The notes under the pieces are model-generated. The model was not told where the DNA came from. It made no database searches and saw only the letters and a list, made by a program, of their open reading frames with translations. 64,000 bases of DNA from Turnera subulata. Taxonomy: Eukaryota; Streptophyta; Magnoliopsida; Malpighiales; Passifloraceae. The position numbers and the translations under genes were made by a program. The stretch is taken from the NCBI GenBank assembly GCA_028386065.3, contig JAKUCV010001585.1, positions 26,949 through 90,948 of the forward strand, written 5' to 3'. Below are positions 1 through 10,850 of the stretch, piece by piece (the stretch's first letter is position 1; every line of letters starts with the position of its first letter).

Positions 1-1
1 C

Positions 2-220
2 CTTAGTCATGTGCCTCTTAAATGTGATAACACAAGTGCCATAAGCTTGACGAAGAACCCTGTTCTTCATTCTAGAACAAAACATATAGATATTAGGCAT
101 CACTTCATTAGGGATCATGTATCTAAAGGAGATGTAGCTATTGAATTTGTTGAAACAAAATCTCAACTAGCTGACATCTTCACAAAACCCTTAGACAAAG
201 AGTCATACTTTCGAATTTGA
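2..220 (+). CDS. Copia pol, C-terminal end of RNase H (partial)
   Basis: The reading frame is open at the left edge and ends at TGA 218-220. It reads as the last ~72 residues of Ty1/copia RNase H. It contains CDNTSAI, then [15 protein letters not shown], then the [16 protein letters not shown] segment that closes copia polyproteins. RNase H degrades the RNA strand during reverse transcription inside the virus-like particle. The first base called as a start is GTG inside the domain, so it is not a real start; the true start is far upstream. This segment has no stop. Lineage within copia cannot be decided from it alone, but the downstream structure points to Sirevirus. Confidence 0.9.
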   Translation, partial: LSHVPLKCDNTSAISLTKNPVLHSRTKHIDIRHHFIRDHVSKGDVAIEFVETKSQLADIFTKPLDKESYFRI

Positions 221-687
221 ACTGAACTTGGCATACTTGACTCTACATTAATGTAATCTATGCATTCTTTATATATCTCTTTTTGAACATTACTGACTTG
301 AGCGTCGGAGGCTCCCCTAATTTTGGTTTGCAGGTACTCCCCTTACTAAAAGCAACAAGATAGGGGGAATCATAATTTGAAAAATATGGAACATCGATGT
401 TGCTTATTAAACATCGATATTGTCATCTTCTGGTCCGGTTTTGCACTTATCACTAAACCTTGCATGCTCCTGACTAAATGTTTCAGGAAGAATATTCAGA
501 TTTCTTTCAATTTATGTTAAGCATGTAGTTAGTGCACAATTGATCAAATTGAAACACTAGCTTGTTTGATGAACATTCACATGGAAGAATTTTATATCAT
601 ACACATGCTGAAAACATAAACACTTTTATTGATTTTGAAAATTGAGTGCAAAAGCTGAAAAGTAAATAGACTTATTACAATGTGCTC
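221..687 (+). promoter_or_regulatory. Sire-1 post-pol spacer with acceptor-like and PPT-like motifs
   Basis: No gene. From 291 it reads TTACTGACTTGAGCGTCGGA, followed by a T-rich stretch ending TTTGCAG at about 331, which resembles a plant 3' splice site. A purine tract AGATAGGGGGAAT follows at 358-370. Two palindromes follow: AACATCGATGTT (390-401) and a variant AACATCGATATT (410-421). The same order is repeated before the array in Sire-2 (29390-29500, minus). Splicing to make an env-like mRNA is an inference. Confidence 0.55.
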
Positions 688-1370
688 CTAACGATTTGGA
701 ACAGCTGTGACAGAAATGCTAGTAGGGGTATTAACTATATTAACCCTAATGCTATCATTCCATGCAAACCACATTCCACCCGAGTTATTCTGGCTAGGGA
801 TTTCAAACCAGTTCACTGATGGAAAACGGAGAGGGATGACCCCGTGGTTTTCTCCAGGTTGCCATAATGTCTCGGTGAGCAGAACCATGTTCGGTTTGTA
901 CTGATTCTTCAGGTCTCTCAACATTCTTGTAAAGTCCTCAGAGCGCCTCATGATTCCTCTGCAATTCCACACTAGCAGGCGAACCTTTGGCCACGTCGGT
1001 GGTAAGCCAGGGGCCTGTGCAACACTCTGAGCAGTCATTGATAGACGGTAATAACTTCCTTGTTCTAAGGTTTGAAGGGTAGACTCCAGTTGAAAACTTT
1101 CAAGCCTTTTAGATATGAAGAACAAGGTGCATTGGCGGTACCATAGAAGGATGTTCTAAGTGGGCTTTGACTCTCAAGAAAAATAGTCTCTTCCATGGGT
1201 GTAACAAAAAATCTAGAGGAGTAGAGCTCATCAACAAATACTAATCGAGGCATTCTACCTAGTTCAATAGGCAGCTCCTCAGGCGGCTCACTTACAATAC
1301 TATAGGCTAATCGGTTTCTCCTACCTACAGCTGCACCCTCAACAAAAAATACGGTGGAAGGGGAAGGCAT
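688..1370 (-). pseudogene. Antisense extra gene, copy 1: small protein with an EEP-nuclease-like half
   Basis: Start ATG at 1370-1368, stop at 690-688 (PNR then TAG). One missing base near 1125-1135 breaks it into two frames; otherwise it would be about 227 residues. The N-terminal half (PRLVFVDELYSSRFFVTPMEE region) matches nothing I recognise. The C-terminal half contains VRLLVWNCRG, NMVLLTETLW and NSGGMWFAW. These match the first ~95 residues of the endonuclease/exonuclease/phosphatase fold as found in plant LINE ORF2, and it then stops, so catalytic residues of the second half of the fold are absent. It lies antisense between pol and the env-like gene. A second copy at 30580-31263 has over 80 percent identical residues by eye, while flanks barely align. 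Function unknown. Confidence 0.65.
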
Positions 1371-1454
1371 TTTTTGTTTTTGATTTTTTTTTTTAACTCT
1401 CTTTCAGAAATTGGCTTATAATTTTCTGTGTCTAATGAGCTATATCGTATGCCT

Positions 1455-1552
1455 ATTTATAGAAACACAACTATATTTCTTCTTCTCTCAGAAGGTGACC
1501 CCTACCAAATTCTGGAATGTCCCGAGCTTGTTTTGGAGGTGACCCCTACCCA
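1455..1552 (-). promoter_or_regulatory. Promoter-like region of the antisense gene
   Basis: On the minus strand a TATA-like box CTATAAATAGGC lies at about 1459-1470, some 90 bp before the ATG at 1370. Just upstream a 14-bp word, GGTAGGGGTCACCT on the minus strand, is repeated directly at 1537-1550 and 1493-1506. The second gene copy also has a TATA-like box ~95 bp before its ATG and two GGTAG words upstream. The parallel suggests a real, inherited promoter. Confidence 0.5.
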
Positions 1553-2007
1553 TCTTTGAAAAATCTTCAGACGAAGGCCCCTCCAAACTGCTCCGATTTT
1601 CAAGAATCTTCTTTTTTAGACACTTGCCAATTCATTTATTACTAACATCCAATTTTACAGATAATCAAGCATCTGCTTTGTTGAAAATCCAGGCCTAAAA
1701 TGCATTACTGATTCATCACGGGGATTTACTGTCTGATTAGTTGGGCATCAGAGGCAACCAAAGTCCAACTGACAAGACATTTTCTCGAGCCCGATGCATT
1801 TACGACAAGGAGAATATGTTTCTTGGTGGCAGAGAGGCTTCCTTACTACCTCTTAAATTTGTTGCATATGTTTCTATCTAATAAAGCTTGTATCTTTTTG
1901 TTACTAACTCGAGCACCCGAGGCTTTACTAACTCTGTCTTGCAGATACACCTCATTTTGGATCACAAACAAGGTTGAACAAAAAGGACTCTACTGACCAA
2001 ACAGAGA
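1553..2007. other. Sire-1 spacer before the palindrome array
   Basis: No gene seen. At 1904-1945 there is a second acceptor-like passage: TTACTAACTCGAGC followed by a T-rich run ending CTTGCAG. It resembles the one at 291-331. Confidence 0.4.
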
Positions 2008-2388
2008 AACATCGATGTTGTCCTTACCAACATCGATGTTGGATGGAATTCACGACTGGCCGAATGCTCAAAACATCGATGTTGCGTATCACAACATCGA
2101 TGTTCAGGTAAGTCTTCAAAACTTTCGCTGAAACATCGATGTTTAGTAATCCAACATCGATGTTTGCACCATTTCATTTAATTTGTCTAAATTTTCGAAG
2201 GTCCAAAACATCGATGTGTTGAGGACCAACATCGATGTTTGAACCGTTGCAGTTTCAAAAATATAGCCGTTGCGCTATGCGGGTTTATCGGCCGACCGTT
2301 GAAAACATCAATGTTATGTTCTGAACATCGATGTTTAGCTGACTGAGCATCATCAAACATCGATGTTTTATAAGACAACATCTATGTT
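2008..2388 (+). promoter_or_regulatory. Palindrome-dimer array upstream of the env-like gene
   Basis: Twelve copies of AACATCGATGTT or one-base variants lie as six pairs. Within pairs the spacer is 9 bp in five cases (2008/2029, 2074/2095, 2132/2153, 2209/2230, 2356/2377) and 8 bp in one (2303/2323), so centres are 20-21 bp apart. Variants such as AACATCAATGTT fit loss of the central CpG. A TATA-like ACTATACAGC lies about 65 bp after the array and the env-like ATG at 2606. The same array lies upstream of the TATA box in the LTRs. Confidence 0.85.
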
Positions 2389-2605
2389 TAACGGATATTT
2401 TTTTTTTAAAAATAGCCGTTGGGACGTTGCAACGGCTACTTTTCTGAGCCTTACTATACAGCCGTGGTCCTCTTCTCCTCACTACCACTTCTCTCACCAT
2501 TTCTATATTCACATCCACCTCTCTCATTTCCTGCAAATCTTTTTTTCTCTAGCTCCTCTTTTACACACTCAAATAACAAATCTCCCTTCATTTCTTCCTC
2601 CCATA

Positions 2606-3797
2606 ATGGCTGGTGATAAACGTAGTTCCAAAGGCAAGCAAGTTGCCCATGAACATCAATCCAAGAAAAAAGGTGGGTCTGCAAGTGCTACTTCCAAATT
2701 CTCTGTGCCAAATTCAGAAATTTGGTTTAGTTCCAAAGATGAGCTCACACACTACAAATCCTTCTACGCAAACCGAGCCATCGCTTCTCCTCGGTATCTT
2801 CCAGAAAATTACCCACAGAGGAAGCAATTTGCCAACCTTGAACGCCACTTACGGGAATCCCGTCTCTGGGATTTTGTGACGCGGAAGCACTACCACTTCA
2901 ATCCGGACTTCATCCGCGCTTTCTACACTACCCTTCACCGTGATGGTGTTGTCCTCTCTGCCAGTGTTAATGGGAGACATTTTCAGGTGACACTGGAGCA
3001 GTTCAGACAGATTGTAGGCCTACCTGATCAAGGCTATGACATCGTGAGATATGGCGGCGATCATTTCCTCACTCTCCATGAAACCCAGCTACTGTCTGAT
3101 CTTGGTTTCACTGAAGTGCGCCGTAATCGCTCCAATCGGCCAACCATTCACTCAATCAACCCGGAGTACAGAGTGCTTTTCTATTTGCTTACTCGGGTGA
3201 TCAAACCTCGGGCCACTAATCACACCAACTTCACAATTGAGGACGAAAAAGTCCTGCACGCCATTATTCATGGAGCTCCGATCAATTGGGCACGATTTGT
3301 GCTCATGCACATGGCCGAGCACACTTCCAACGACCATCCCCTTCCCTATGCTTTTTTGTTTGAGTGCAAGACTGACTCCCTTTGAAGGATCTCAAACTCC
3401 TCACTCCGAACTTTGGGCAATTAACGATGCCACTTTTCACAAGAGCCCATCCGAGGAAGTCCCGAGGCCTACACGAGAAGCAGTTCCTCAACTACTAGCT
3501 CTTCCAGCACCCGCTCCTCCAGCTCCTGCCGCTACACTTGACTCGATTGCCGCCACTCTCCGTAGCTTGGGACGCTCCATTGACAGAATCGACTTGGAGG
3601 TACAAAGGCAAGGACATGACCTGCGTGCCTATTTTGCTCATGTCAACTATGATCCTCCACCATATCACACAACCTTTCAAGGTTTCAACTTTGAAGGTGA
3701 TGATGATGATGAAGATTTTGACCCAATGGAAGTAGAGGAGGAAGATGATGAGGAAGAGGCTGCCGATGATGAGGATGAGGACGATGATGGGAACTAG
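2606..3797 (+). pseudogene. Sirevirus env-like / extra ORF, copy 1
   Basis: ATG at 2606 (MAGDKRSSKGK), stop at 3795-3797. The frame shifts once near 3350-3375, so the two halves are in different frames; together they would make about 395 residues. The order is a basic lysine/serine N-terminus, then a conserved middle with RLWDFVTRKHYHFNPDFI, VTLEQFRQIVGLPDQG and INWARFVLMHM, which resembles the plant transposon-protein domain found in retroelement extra ORFs. A coiled-coil-like stretch (SIAATLRSLGRSIDRIDLEV) and a long Asp/Glu tail follow. I see no signal peptide or membrane segment, so the name env-like rests on position only. The palindrome array and a TATA-like box lie just upstream, suggesting its own transcript. 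A decayed homologue is at 27401-28700 (minus). Confidence 0.7.
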
Positions 3798-3894
3798 GAC
3801 CATTGTTCTTAATTTTTAACTTATGTTTATGTTTTATGTGTTGTTTTTCAATTTAATTAAATGCTTTGCCTTCGCCATTTCTTTTTGCTAGTGA

Positions 3895-4110
3895 CAAAAG
3901 GGGGAAAAATCACAGAAAGTATATGGTATATGCACTAAAGGGGGAATCATAGGTTAAAAGAATAAGTATATGCATCAAGTTAGGGGGAATTGAAGTACTT
4001 TGACAGTTTTTAAAAACTTGGCATATACTAACTCCTTAGCATATACTTTCAAATTGTTTGTCATTATCAAAAAGGGGGAAATTGTTGGAACTAATGTCTC
4101 CTTGCTTCTT
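3895..4110 (+). promoter_or_regulatory. Repeated PPT-like tracts and start of the 3' LTR
   Basis: Purine tracts AAAGGGGGAAA (~3897), AAAGGGGGAATC (~3937), TTAGGGGGAATTG (~3981) and AAAAGGGGGAAATTG (~4072) precede the LTR start TGTTGG at 4083. The last is the likely true polypurine tract that primes plus-strand DNA synthesis. Multiple PPT-like copies are a known Sirevirus trait. The LTR continues only to ~4110. Confidence 0.75.
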
Positions 4111-5462
4111 ATAGCCTCTTGTGCCATAGAGTTAGAGTATCTGTTCTTGCACTAAAGCACTTAATCTCAGGATTAGTAACATCATTTAAACATATAGAGT
4201 ACAAATTACCAATCCTCTTTCCAACAAACAAAACATTCTCATCATCAACTCTACTCACAAGACATCTTGATGATTCAAAGGTAACTCTGAATCCTTTGTC
4301 ACAAAGCTGACTAATACTAAGGAAGTTATACTTAAGATTATCAACAAGAAGCACATGTTCAATAGTTGGATTAGCACCAATCTTACCAATACCGAGGATT
4401 TTTCCTTTTGAGCTATCACCAAATGTAACATTACCTCGGTGATTTGAGAGAAGGGATGTAAATTTTGATGGGTCACCTGTCATATGTCTTGAATAACCAC
4501 TGTCCAGAACCCATTCATCCTGTGCTTCCTGTCAAATGATCAAGTTTTAGGTACCAAAACTAACTTGGGTCCTTCAGGGTTAGATTTGGCTCCTTTCGGA
4601 ACCCAAATATATTTAACATGATTGCTTCTATTCCTATGAAATCGTGATCTGATCATATGACCAACATTTCCACAATAATAGCATGTGATATTAGGACTAT
4701 GTGAGTTCTCATGATGTCCTTGCCTAGGATGTTCATGATCTCTAGGTCCATATTATGTTCTTGACTCAGCATTGATAAACTTGACAGGCAGATTTGGCTT
4801 CTTAAAAACCATATGTGTTGTACCTATTCAACTTTTGTGTAGTGAGTGCCTTTGTTGACCTAGCATCATATTCAGGCTATCTCTTCCATTAGTAAACTTT
4901 TCTAAGGAACATTTTAGATCCTCTACTTCAGCTTTTAGAGCATCATTCTTTTGAATCATCATTTCACACTTGCTCAAATTACTAGCTAATTTTTTCTCAA
5001 GGTCATTGTATGCATTTTGAGCAGCAAGTTTCTCTCTCTTTAGTGACTCACAAATAGACAAACTTTCAGTATTTGTACGCTCAAGAGTCTCATATGCAGT
5101 TTTGGAAACCCTTTCCTTTCATTTGTCCTCTCTTTCGAAGAAATTTGACAAACTTCCTGGTGATTAGTGCCATAACCACATCATTGTACTCATCACTGGA
5201 CTCTTGGTCTGCCTTAAGAGCCAAATCTTTCTTCTTTGGTTCCTTTGGTTCAAGTTTAGAACCATGAACTATAAGCTTGCCAATGAGCTCATCATAAGTG
5301 AGAGTGTTAGATTTTGAGCTTCTTCAATAGCTGTGACTTTTGGCTCCCACTCCTTGGGTAGAGATCTAAGGATTTTTGCCACATTATCTCTATGAGTGAC
5401 GGGTCTACCAAGTAAGGCTAACCCATTGCAAAGATAGTGAAGCGTGTATCCATTTCTTGCAC
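4109..5462 (-). pseudogene. Copia gag-protease fragment
   Basis: Read on the minus strand from 5462 down: a UBN2-type gag segment (NGLALLGRPVT, then NVAKILRSLPKEWEPKVTAI), a Lys/Glu coiled-coil region (4828-5061), a zinc knuckle near 4650-4700 reading CYYCGNVGHMIRSR, in which the last Cys of the CCHC box is replaced by Arg, then the post-protease GAG-pre-integrase domain (4109-4483) with HVLLVDNLKYNFLSISQLCD and ending at LWHKRL. Several stops and frameshifts interrupt it. It is cut at both ends: against the Sire-1 LTR at ~4110 and against the foldback element at 5463. It is closely related to the gag of Sire-2 but is a separate copy. Confidence 0.8.
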
Positions 5463-6194
5463 GGACTAATGCCTTTTTTGGTACCTATGTTGCTCTTGAT
5501 TATCACAATTCATACCTGTGTTTTAATTTGGTCACATTTCACCCCTCAATTAAGCCCGATTAGCCTATTTTGATTATTTTGACTATTTTGCCCCTGAAAT
5601 CAATCACGTATCTGTTTTTTCACTAGGGTTCTTCCCCTAACCGACCTAAAACCCGACATATACCCAAAGCCTAACCGAAACCCAACCCAAACTGAACATT
5701 TTCTTTTAAAAAAATTATTTTCCTTTTTTTATTCTACTATTTTCTTTTATCCAAAAATTTTAATTCTAAAAATAGATATTTCTTTTCGTTCTAATAATCT
5801 CTAATAAAAATAAATATTTGGGTTATTGGGTGGGAAGGTGTTTGGGTTGAAAAGAAAATAGATTGTAGCTTACTATAATGAAAAGAAATATCTATTTCTA
5901 GAATTAAAATTTTTGGAAAAAAGAAAATAATAAAATAAAAGAAAAGGGAAAATAAGATTGTCTAGTTCAGGTCAGGTTTCGGTTAGGCTTTAGGTATCCA
6001 CCAGGTTTCGGGTCAGTTAGGTGAAGAATTCGGGTGAAAAAATAGACATGTCTTTGATTTAAGGGGTAAATCTATCAAAATAACCAAATTAGGAAAATCC
6101 GACTTTATTGAAGGATGAAATGTTACCAAATTGAAACACAGGTATGAATTGTGATAATCAAGAGCAACACAGGTACCTAAAAAGGCATTAGTCC
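5463..6194. mobile_element. Foldback element with ~320-bp inverted arms
   Basis: The left arm begins GGACTAATGCC at 5463 and the right arm ends GGCATTAGTCC at 6194. The arms (about 5463-5800 and 5876-6194) align as inverted repeats over their length, including the shared word TTGATTATCACAATTCATA, with scattered mismatches. The AT-rich centre separates them. There is no coding capacity. No target duplication can be checked because T2 abuts the right end. It could be a non-autonomous Mutator-like or other long-TIR element. Confidence 0.75.
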
Positions 6195-6765
6195 TTGTGA
6201 ATACCCGACCCAAAATCACTTGGGCCTATTCACCTATTCCTTTTCACCTTCTTCCTCGGTCAATCCCATGTCATTGGAGTCACCACCTAAATTGGCAGAA
6301 CAAATCACATAAAAACAACGAAATTGATATTTCTTATGCAAGTGTGCAAGTGTAGAAACAAATCATATAAAAACAACAAAATTGAATTGGAGGGGAAGGA
6401 GAAGAAGGTGCGGAACAAAAAGAAAAAATAAAAATATTTGGGCTTGAGTCTCCACCACTAGAGACCACCATTGTACCCCGGCGACCGGGTTCAAAGCCCA
6501 CGTAGTTCTTAACATGGCATCACAACAATCACATAATCGCCAAAAGCGTCATCAAATAACCAGCAAGTAGCATTCAATCAAGTGCGCAATCGAAAAGAGT
6601 TAGAACACTTATCTCAGTTGTTGGACAGAATCTATAGATCGTCTTCTTCTGGATTTTGGACAATGAAAATGGCCGATTTTGTGAGTACCCGACCCAAAAT
6701 CACTTGGGCCTATTCACCTATTCCTTTTACCTTCTTCCTCGGGTCAATCCCACATCATTGGAGTC

Positions 6766-7699
6766 CAGTGGCGGATCCAGAAATAATTTTCAGTGTAGGC
6801 AAAAAAATAATAAACAACCATTCCAAATTCTAATCTAATACATATAAAAGAGAATTTATAAAAAATGTACTGTTAAAATAAAACAAATATTATAATTATT
6901 TCCTAAGCATTGCCATATTTATAAAATGCCCAATAATATGTTCATTCTCACAATGTAGCAGATACTTCTTTCTCAACATAAGTAATCAAATAATCATTCA
7001 ATAGCTCATCACTTATTCGATTATGCAACGATTTTTTATGATGTTCATAGCCCGAAAAGTTCTTTCTATAAAACAAATTAAATATGTCTACTCTTAGTAG
7101 TAAAGTGATTGGTGTAATGGTTTTCAATCATTTAGGCATATAAAGAAAATAAATTAACTTTAAAATCAACCTTCTTGGAGGCTACAATGAGAGAATAATA
7201 TTCATAAAAATTAAAATTCTCTTTTAATTATGGACATTTAATTTTAGCAATATGATTTAGTTATTTTTATGATTTACTTAGACATAAAAATTAATATTCA
7301 AGTGAGACAATATCACTCATCACTATCACAATTCACAGTTATTTTTATAGTTAGCATCACTTGTCAGAATCACGATAGGAGAAAGGGATAGGAAAAAAAT
7401 TTGTGTGATTAAATAAAATAGGCAAAAGTAATTACGATTGAGTAAAATAGGAAAAAGTTTGGAGGCTTTAATTTTTAGTTAAATGCTCTCATTACATTAA
7501 ATTGAAGAGTGTAACCAATTATAGAAGTTTTTATATTTAAGTAAAAAAAAATGTCCACACATTAAATTTTGTTGGGTCTCAGTGTAGGCAATTTGAATTT
7601 AAGTCATAAGAATCTTCATAAATCTCCACATTAATTTATTTTCTTGACTTCTTAGTGTAGTCACTTGCCTACTGTCACTACACTGTAGATCCGCCACTG
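6766..7699. mobile_element. Non-autonomous hAT transposon
   Basis: Terminal inverted repeats are CAGTGGCGGATC at the left and GATCCGCCACTG at the right (one mismatch). The element is bounded by a perfect 8-bp target duplication TTGGAGTC (6758-6765 and 7700-7707), the diagnostic size for hAT. Length is 934 bp, mostly AT-rich. It is inserted in the 3' LTR of T3. Confidence 0.92.
6945..7065 (-). pseudogene. hAT transposase C-terminal remnant
   Basis: On the minus strand a short frame reads ERTFRAMNIIKNR, then after a one-base slip RISDELLNDYLITYVEKEV and a stop. This matches the end of the hAT dimerisation domain. It shows that the element derives from an autonomous hAT by internal deletion rather than being a simple MITE. 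Confidence 0.7.
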
Positions 7700-7707
7700 T
7701 TGGAGTC

Positions 7708-9187
7708 TCCACCTAAGTTTTATTAGGGACAAAACGTAGGAAAAACCCTCAAATGACTCCTTAGGCAACATGGTCATGGCGAACCAAAGATATGGGATGA
7801 GGGGTTCGTCACGGATGGGAAGGTGTTAGACACCCATCCATGTTGGGTCGAAATCTTATGCAATCAAAGAGAAAAGTGCACCTTGTGCAAGTGTGCAAGT
7901 ATGCAAACGTGGAAAACAAAGAAAGGGAGGGGAGGAAAAGACTTGGCTTGCATCCCGTTGTGAAACCGAGACTACCTACGTAACCGAGTGATCGGGGTCA
8001 AAGCCACGCAGTTCTAAACATGGCACTAATCGGCCACTTACATCATCAAAAGCATCAGCAATCAATCAGCCATAATCAATCAAAAAAGGGGATTTAGGAT
8101 TACCTTGTGTAGCACTCCTCTAGCTCCTTGTAATGGGTTGAGTTCTACACCCACCTTCTTGCCACTTCTTAGCTCTATAGTTGATCCTCTTCTTGACTCC
8201 TCCTTGCTAGACTGCTGCTTGCTGCTCCCCCACGAAAATCCTCCAGAGTTTCTACCTTAGAAAATATTTCTAGGCTTTGAGAGGTAGAGTTTCTCCAAAC
8301 ATGAAGAGCTTATGGGTGTGCATGTGAGGAATGTTCTTGTCTTTTGAAATGTGTGTGAAGGGTCCTATTTATAGTGTTCTGGGAAGCCTAGGGGCGTAGA
8401 CCTGCTTAATGGTGGAGAATATGCCCGAAAATCTGGTCCAAAACCGTGTAGAATCGAAAAAGAAACAAAATTGGAAAAATCGGGGATTCTGGAGGGTGAG
8501 CCGGCGGTCATGCAGCCGGCGGTCTTGTATGGATGCCCGCCGGAAGCTGGCGGTCTTCGTGGGATGGTCGCCGGTTGCCCCGCGTCTCACCCGTTTTTTC
8601 CTTTTCGAGCCCCTAATCCCCCCAATTCATGCCTGATTCGATCCTACCGCATAATCAACCCCTAATCTACCCAAAATTACTCAATTACTTGGTCATCACT
8701 CCTTCACATCCTTCCATAGTCAAAAGATTACCCATTAACACCCAAAATCATACCAAAAACATATAATCTAATTAAATGATAACTAACTCTGATTTTCTAT
8801 GAAAATCAGAGCTAAAATTGATCTGCAAGAAATGTGTTAATGGGCTGGATAAACTATGGAGAATATTTAATTTGGACCCTTAAATCCATTCCTAACCCAA
8901 GAATAAATCATCTCATTATTATTGGGTCAAAAACAACTAAAAGAGCCCATGCAAATGCATTTTAATAAATTAACCATATCATATATTTTATCCTAAGGTC
9001 AAATCATCTCATTAATCCTAGGATTGAAGTGCATAAAGGTTTATGTCATCAAAATACATTAATTCTACTAAATTGCAATTCATATCATGCTTGAACCTTG
9101 GACCAAATCATCTCATTGATCCCAAGTCTACACATGTACAAAGTCTCATTTAGTAAAATTTCCGTGGGTTAAATTTGGGTGTTCACA
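7708..9187 (-). repeat. T3 3' LTR, main part with promoter
   Basis: It continues the LTR after the hAT element up to the LTR start at 9187 (GGTGTTCACA). The TATA box CTATTTATA (8365-8373, minus) is preceded on the minus strand by a GC-rich GGCGGTC/GACCGCC array at about 8501-8575. Three copies of the AATCATCTCAT hairpin word lie at 8905-9120, near the LTR start. Confidence 0.8.
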
Positions 9188-10850
9188 GATGCGCCTCGAT
9201 GATGAGTCCTTATGAATTAAGGACAAAACAACGTAAGACAAGAATAACTAAATTTGAAAGATTGATGCTCGTGGTGGGTGCTATGGTTTGGTGCATTCCA
9301 TGCTCCGCTCCTGGAATCATCTCATCCCGAAGGTTTGAGGGACTAGCCCTCGGTTTTTGGGAATCATCTCATCCTAGATTTCTCAAGAATCATCTCATCC
9401 TGAGATTTGAGGGACTGGCCCTCGGTTTATGGGAATCATCTCATCCCATATTCTCCGGAATCATCTCATCCCGAGGTGCTAGGATCATTTTATCTATCGG
9501 GTCGTTGGCCTGACCGTCTTAGTCTGGGTGCTACCTCATGCCGAGGTTTGTGCATTTCATCTCATGTTCGGGTATTACCTCATGTTGAGGTGTGTGGATT
9601 TCGTCTTATGTCTAGGTGTTACCTCATGCCGAGGTTTGGACATTTCATCTTATGTGTAGGTGTTACCTTATGCCGAGGTTTGTGAATATTGGGTATTCGG
9701 TTTTCGTCTAGTCTCCTCATCTCATCGTTTGCGAGAACAGAGTTCCCAACTTCTGACTTGTATGTCTCAAGGATGGCTCATTCTCAAGGTTTGCAGGGGC
9801 TGGTCGCCTGGCTTACTGGTTCTCATGTTTAGACACCTGGGTCTGAATCTCTCGTGGATGGGCTCTTTTTCTTTCCGGACCTACTCATGTCTGGATGCCT
9901 GGGTCTGGATACCTCACTTCTCTCCATCTCTTCTTTGGTCGTGTTCACCCCTTTTTGGTCTTTTCACGGCTGGGCTCTGGTTTCACTTATGACTGGACGC
10001 CTGGGTCCAGGTACCTTATTCCTCTCCTCTCTAGTTTGCAAAGGCCGGGCTTTGACTTCAACTGGATTTCCTCACCTATCCTTTAGTCGGGTTCACTCCT
10101 CTCCGGTTTTTTTTTTGTGATTGGGTCTGCTAGGCTGGCTACTCTTCATATCTGGACTCCTTCATCTCTTCTTCTAACTGGGCTCTCTCTTCTTACCGGG
10201 TTGCGGAGACTGGATCTATAGCTTTGACTGGGCTTCTTCGTGTCTATGTTTTCTCCTGTCTGGGCTTCTGATGGCTGGGTCCTCTGGTTTTGACTGGATT
10301 CCCATACCTCTCTTCTAACTGGGTCTACCTCTTGAAGTATGGAAACTGGGTTTTCTATTGACCGGGCTTAATCATCTCACATCCCTCGGACTACCCAAAT
10401 TTGAAACAGGCATTCTCTCATGATTCGGTTGACGAGATTTGCAAAGTCCTGGCTTCGGCTTTCGACTGGGTTGACATAGACTGGACCAGGTTGATTCATG
10501 TACTCAGGTTTGGGTCAGACGTGTGTCTAGGTCCTGTCGGTATTGCCTCACAGATTCCCACATGGTCTCACTGGTTTGGAAATGGTGTCTTGCAATCGTC
10601 TCGGTTTTTCGATTCCCTCACAGTCTCGTGGGTGCGAGAAGGAGGTTGCCCCATGGTTGGGTTGCCTGGATCCCATGCCCCTAGATCGCCTAATCAGATG
10701 TATCGTGCCCCTTGAGACATACAAATCGAAAGCGGGCAAAGATGCCCCCAGCATCTCATCGTGGTTTTAGAAGTTTGTGGTGCTCCGCTATATGTTAGCC
10801 AAACAAAACGGGGTACCATGCCCCTAGTCCCAGATTTTTCCGCAGAATAA
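9188..10850 (-). other. T3 internal region, non-coding, hairpin-rich
   Basis: It starts with the polypurine side (GATGCGCCTCGATGATGAG, minus-strand PPT GAGGCGCATC). At 9305-9490 the word AATCATCTCAT recurs between short inverted stems, for example TATGGG and CCCATA. Further on there are many short, similar phrases (CTGGGTCTGGATACCT type) and, at 10670-10830, words around ATGCCCC. No gene; the open frames here are chance frames in low-diversity text. Confidence 0.6.

Larger units (their letters stand above)
1..4110 (+). mobile_element. Sire-1: 3' part of a Sirevirus-type copia retrotransposon
   Basis: Order on the plus strand: C-terminus of copia RNase H (2-220), a purine-rich PPT-like tract, an antisense extra gene (688-1370), a palindrome array (2008-2388), an env-like gene (2606-3797), several PPT-like tracts, and the first ~28 bp of the 3' LTR from 4083 (TGTTGGAACTAATG). 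Sireviruses are known for an extra gene after pol, repeated PPT-like motifs before the 3' LTR and palindrome clusters in the LTR. All three occur here. The LTR is cut at about 4110, where a reverse-strand copia fragment begins. The 5' part lies outside the window. Lineage assignment is by architecture and by the LTR end seen in related copies (20342, 25682, 51774). Confidence 0.8.

Noticed and set aside
2008..2388. CRISPR array
   Set aside because: Repeats are 12-bp palindromes with 8-10 bp spacers, in a plant retrotransposon; unit sizes and context do not fit CRISPR.
2606..3797. True viral envelope glycoprotein
   Set aside because: No signal peptide, no membrane segment and no cleavage-type site are visible; the protein is basic then acidic and looks intracellular. 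Only its position is env-like.
6582..6838. Small coding frames near the hAT insertion
   Set aside because: They run across LTR and hAT boundaries and match nothing.
9175..10120. Frames in the T3 interior with repeated SSHP-like phrases
   Set aside because: They translate the hairpin and phrase repeats; homologous frames are not kept in T1 or T2.
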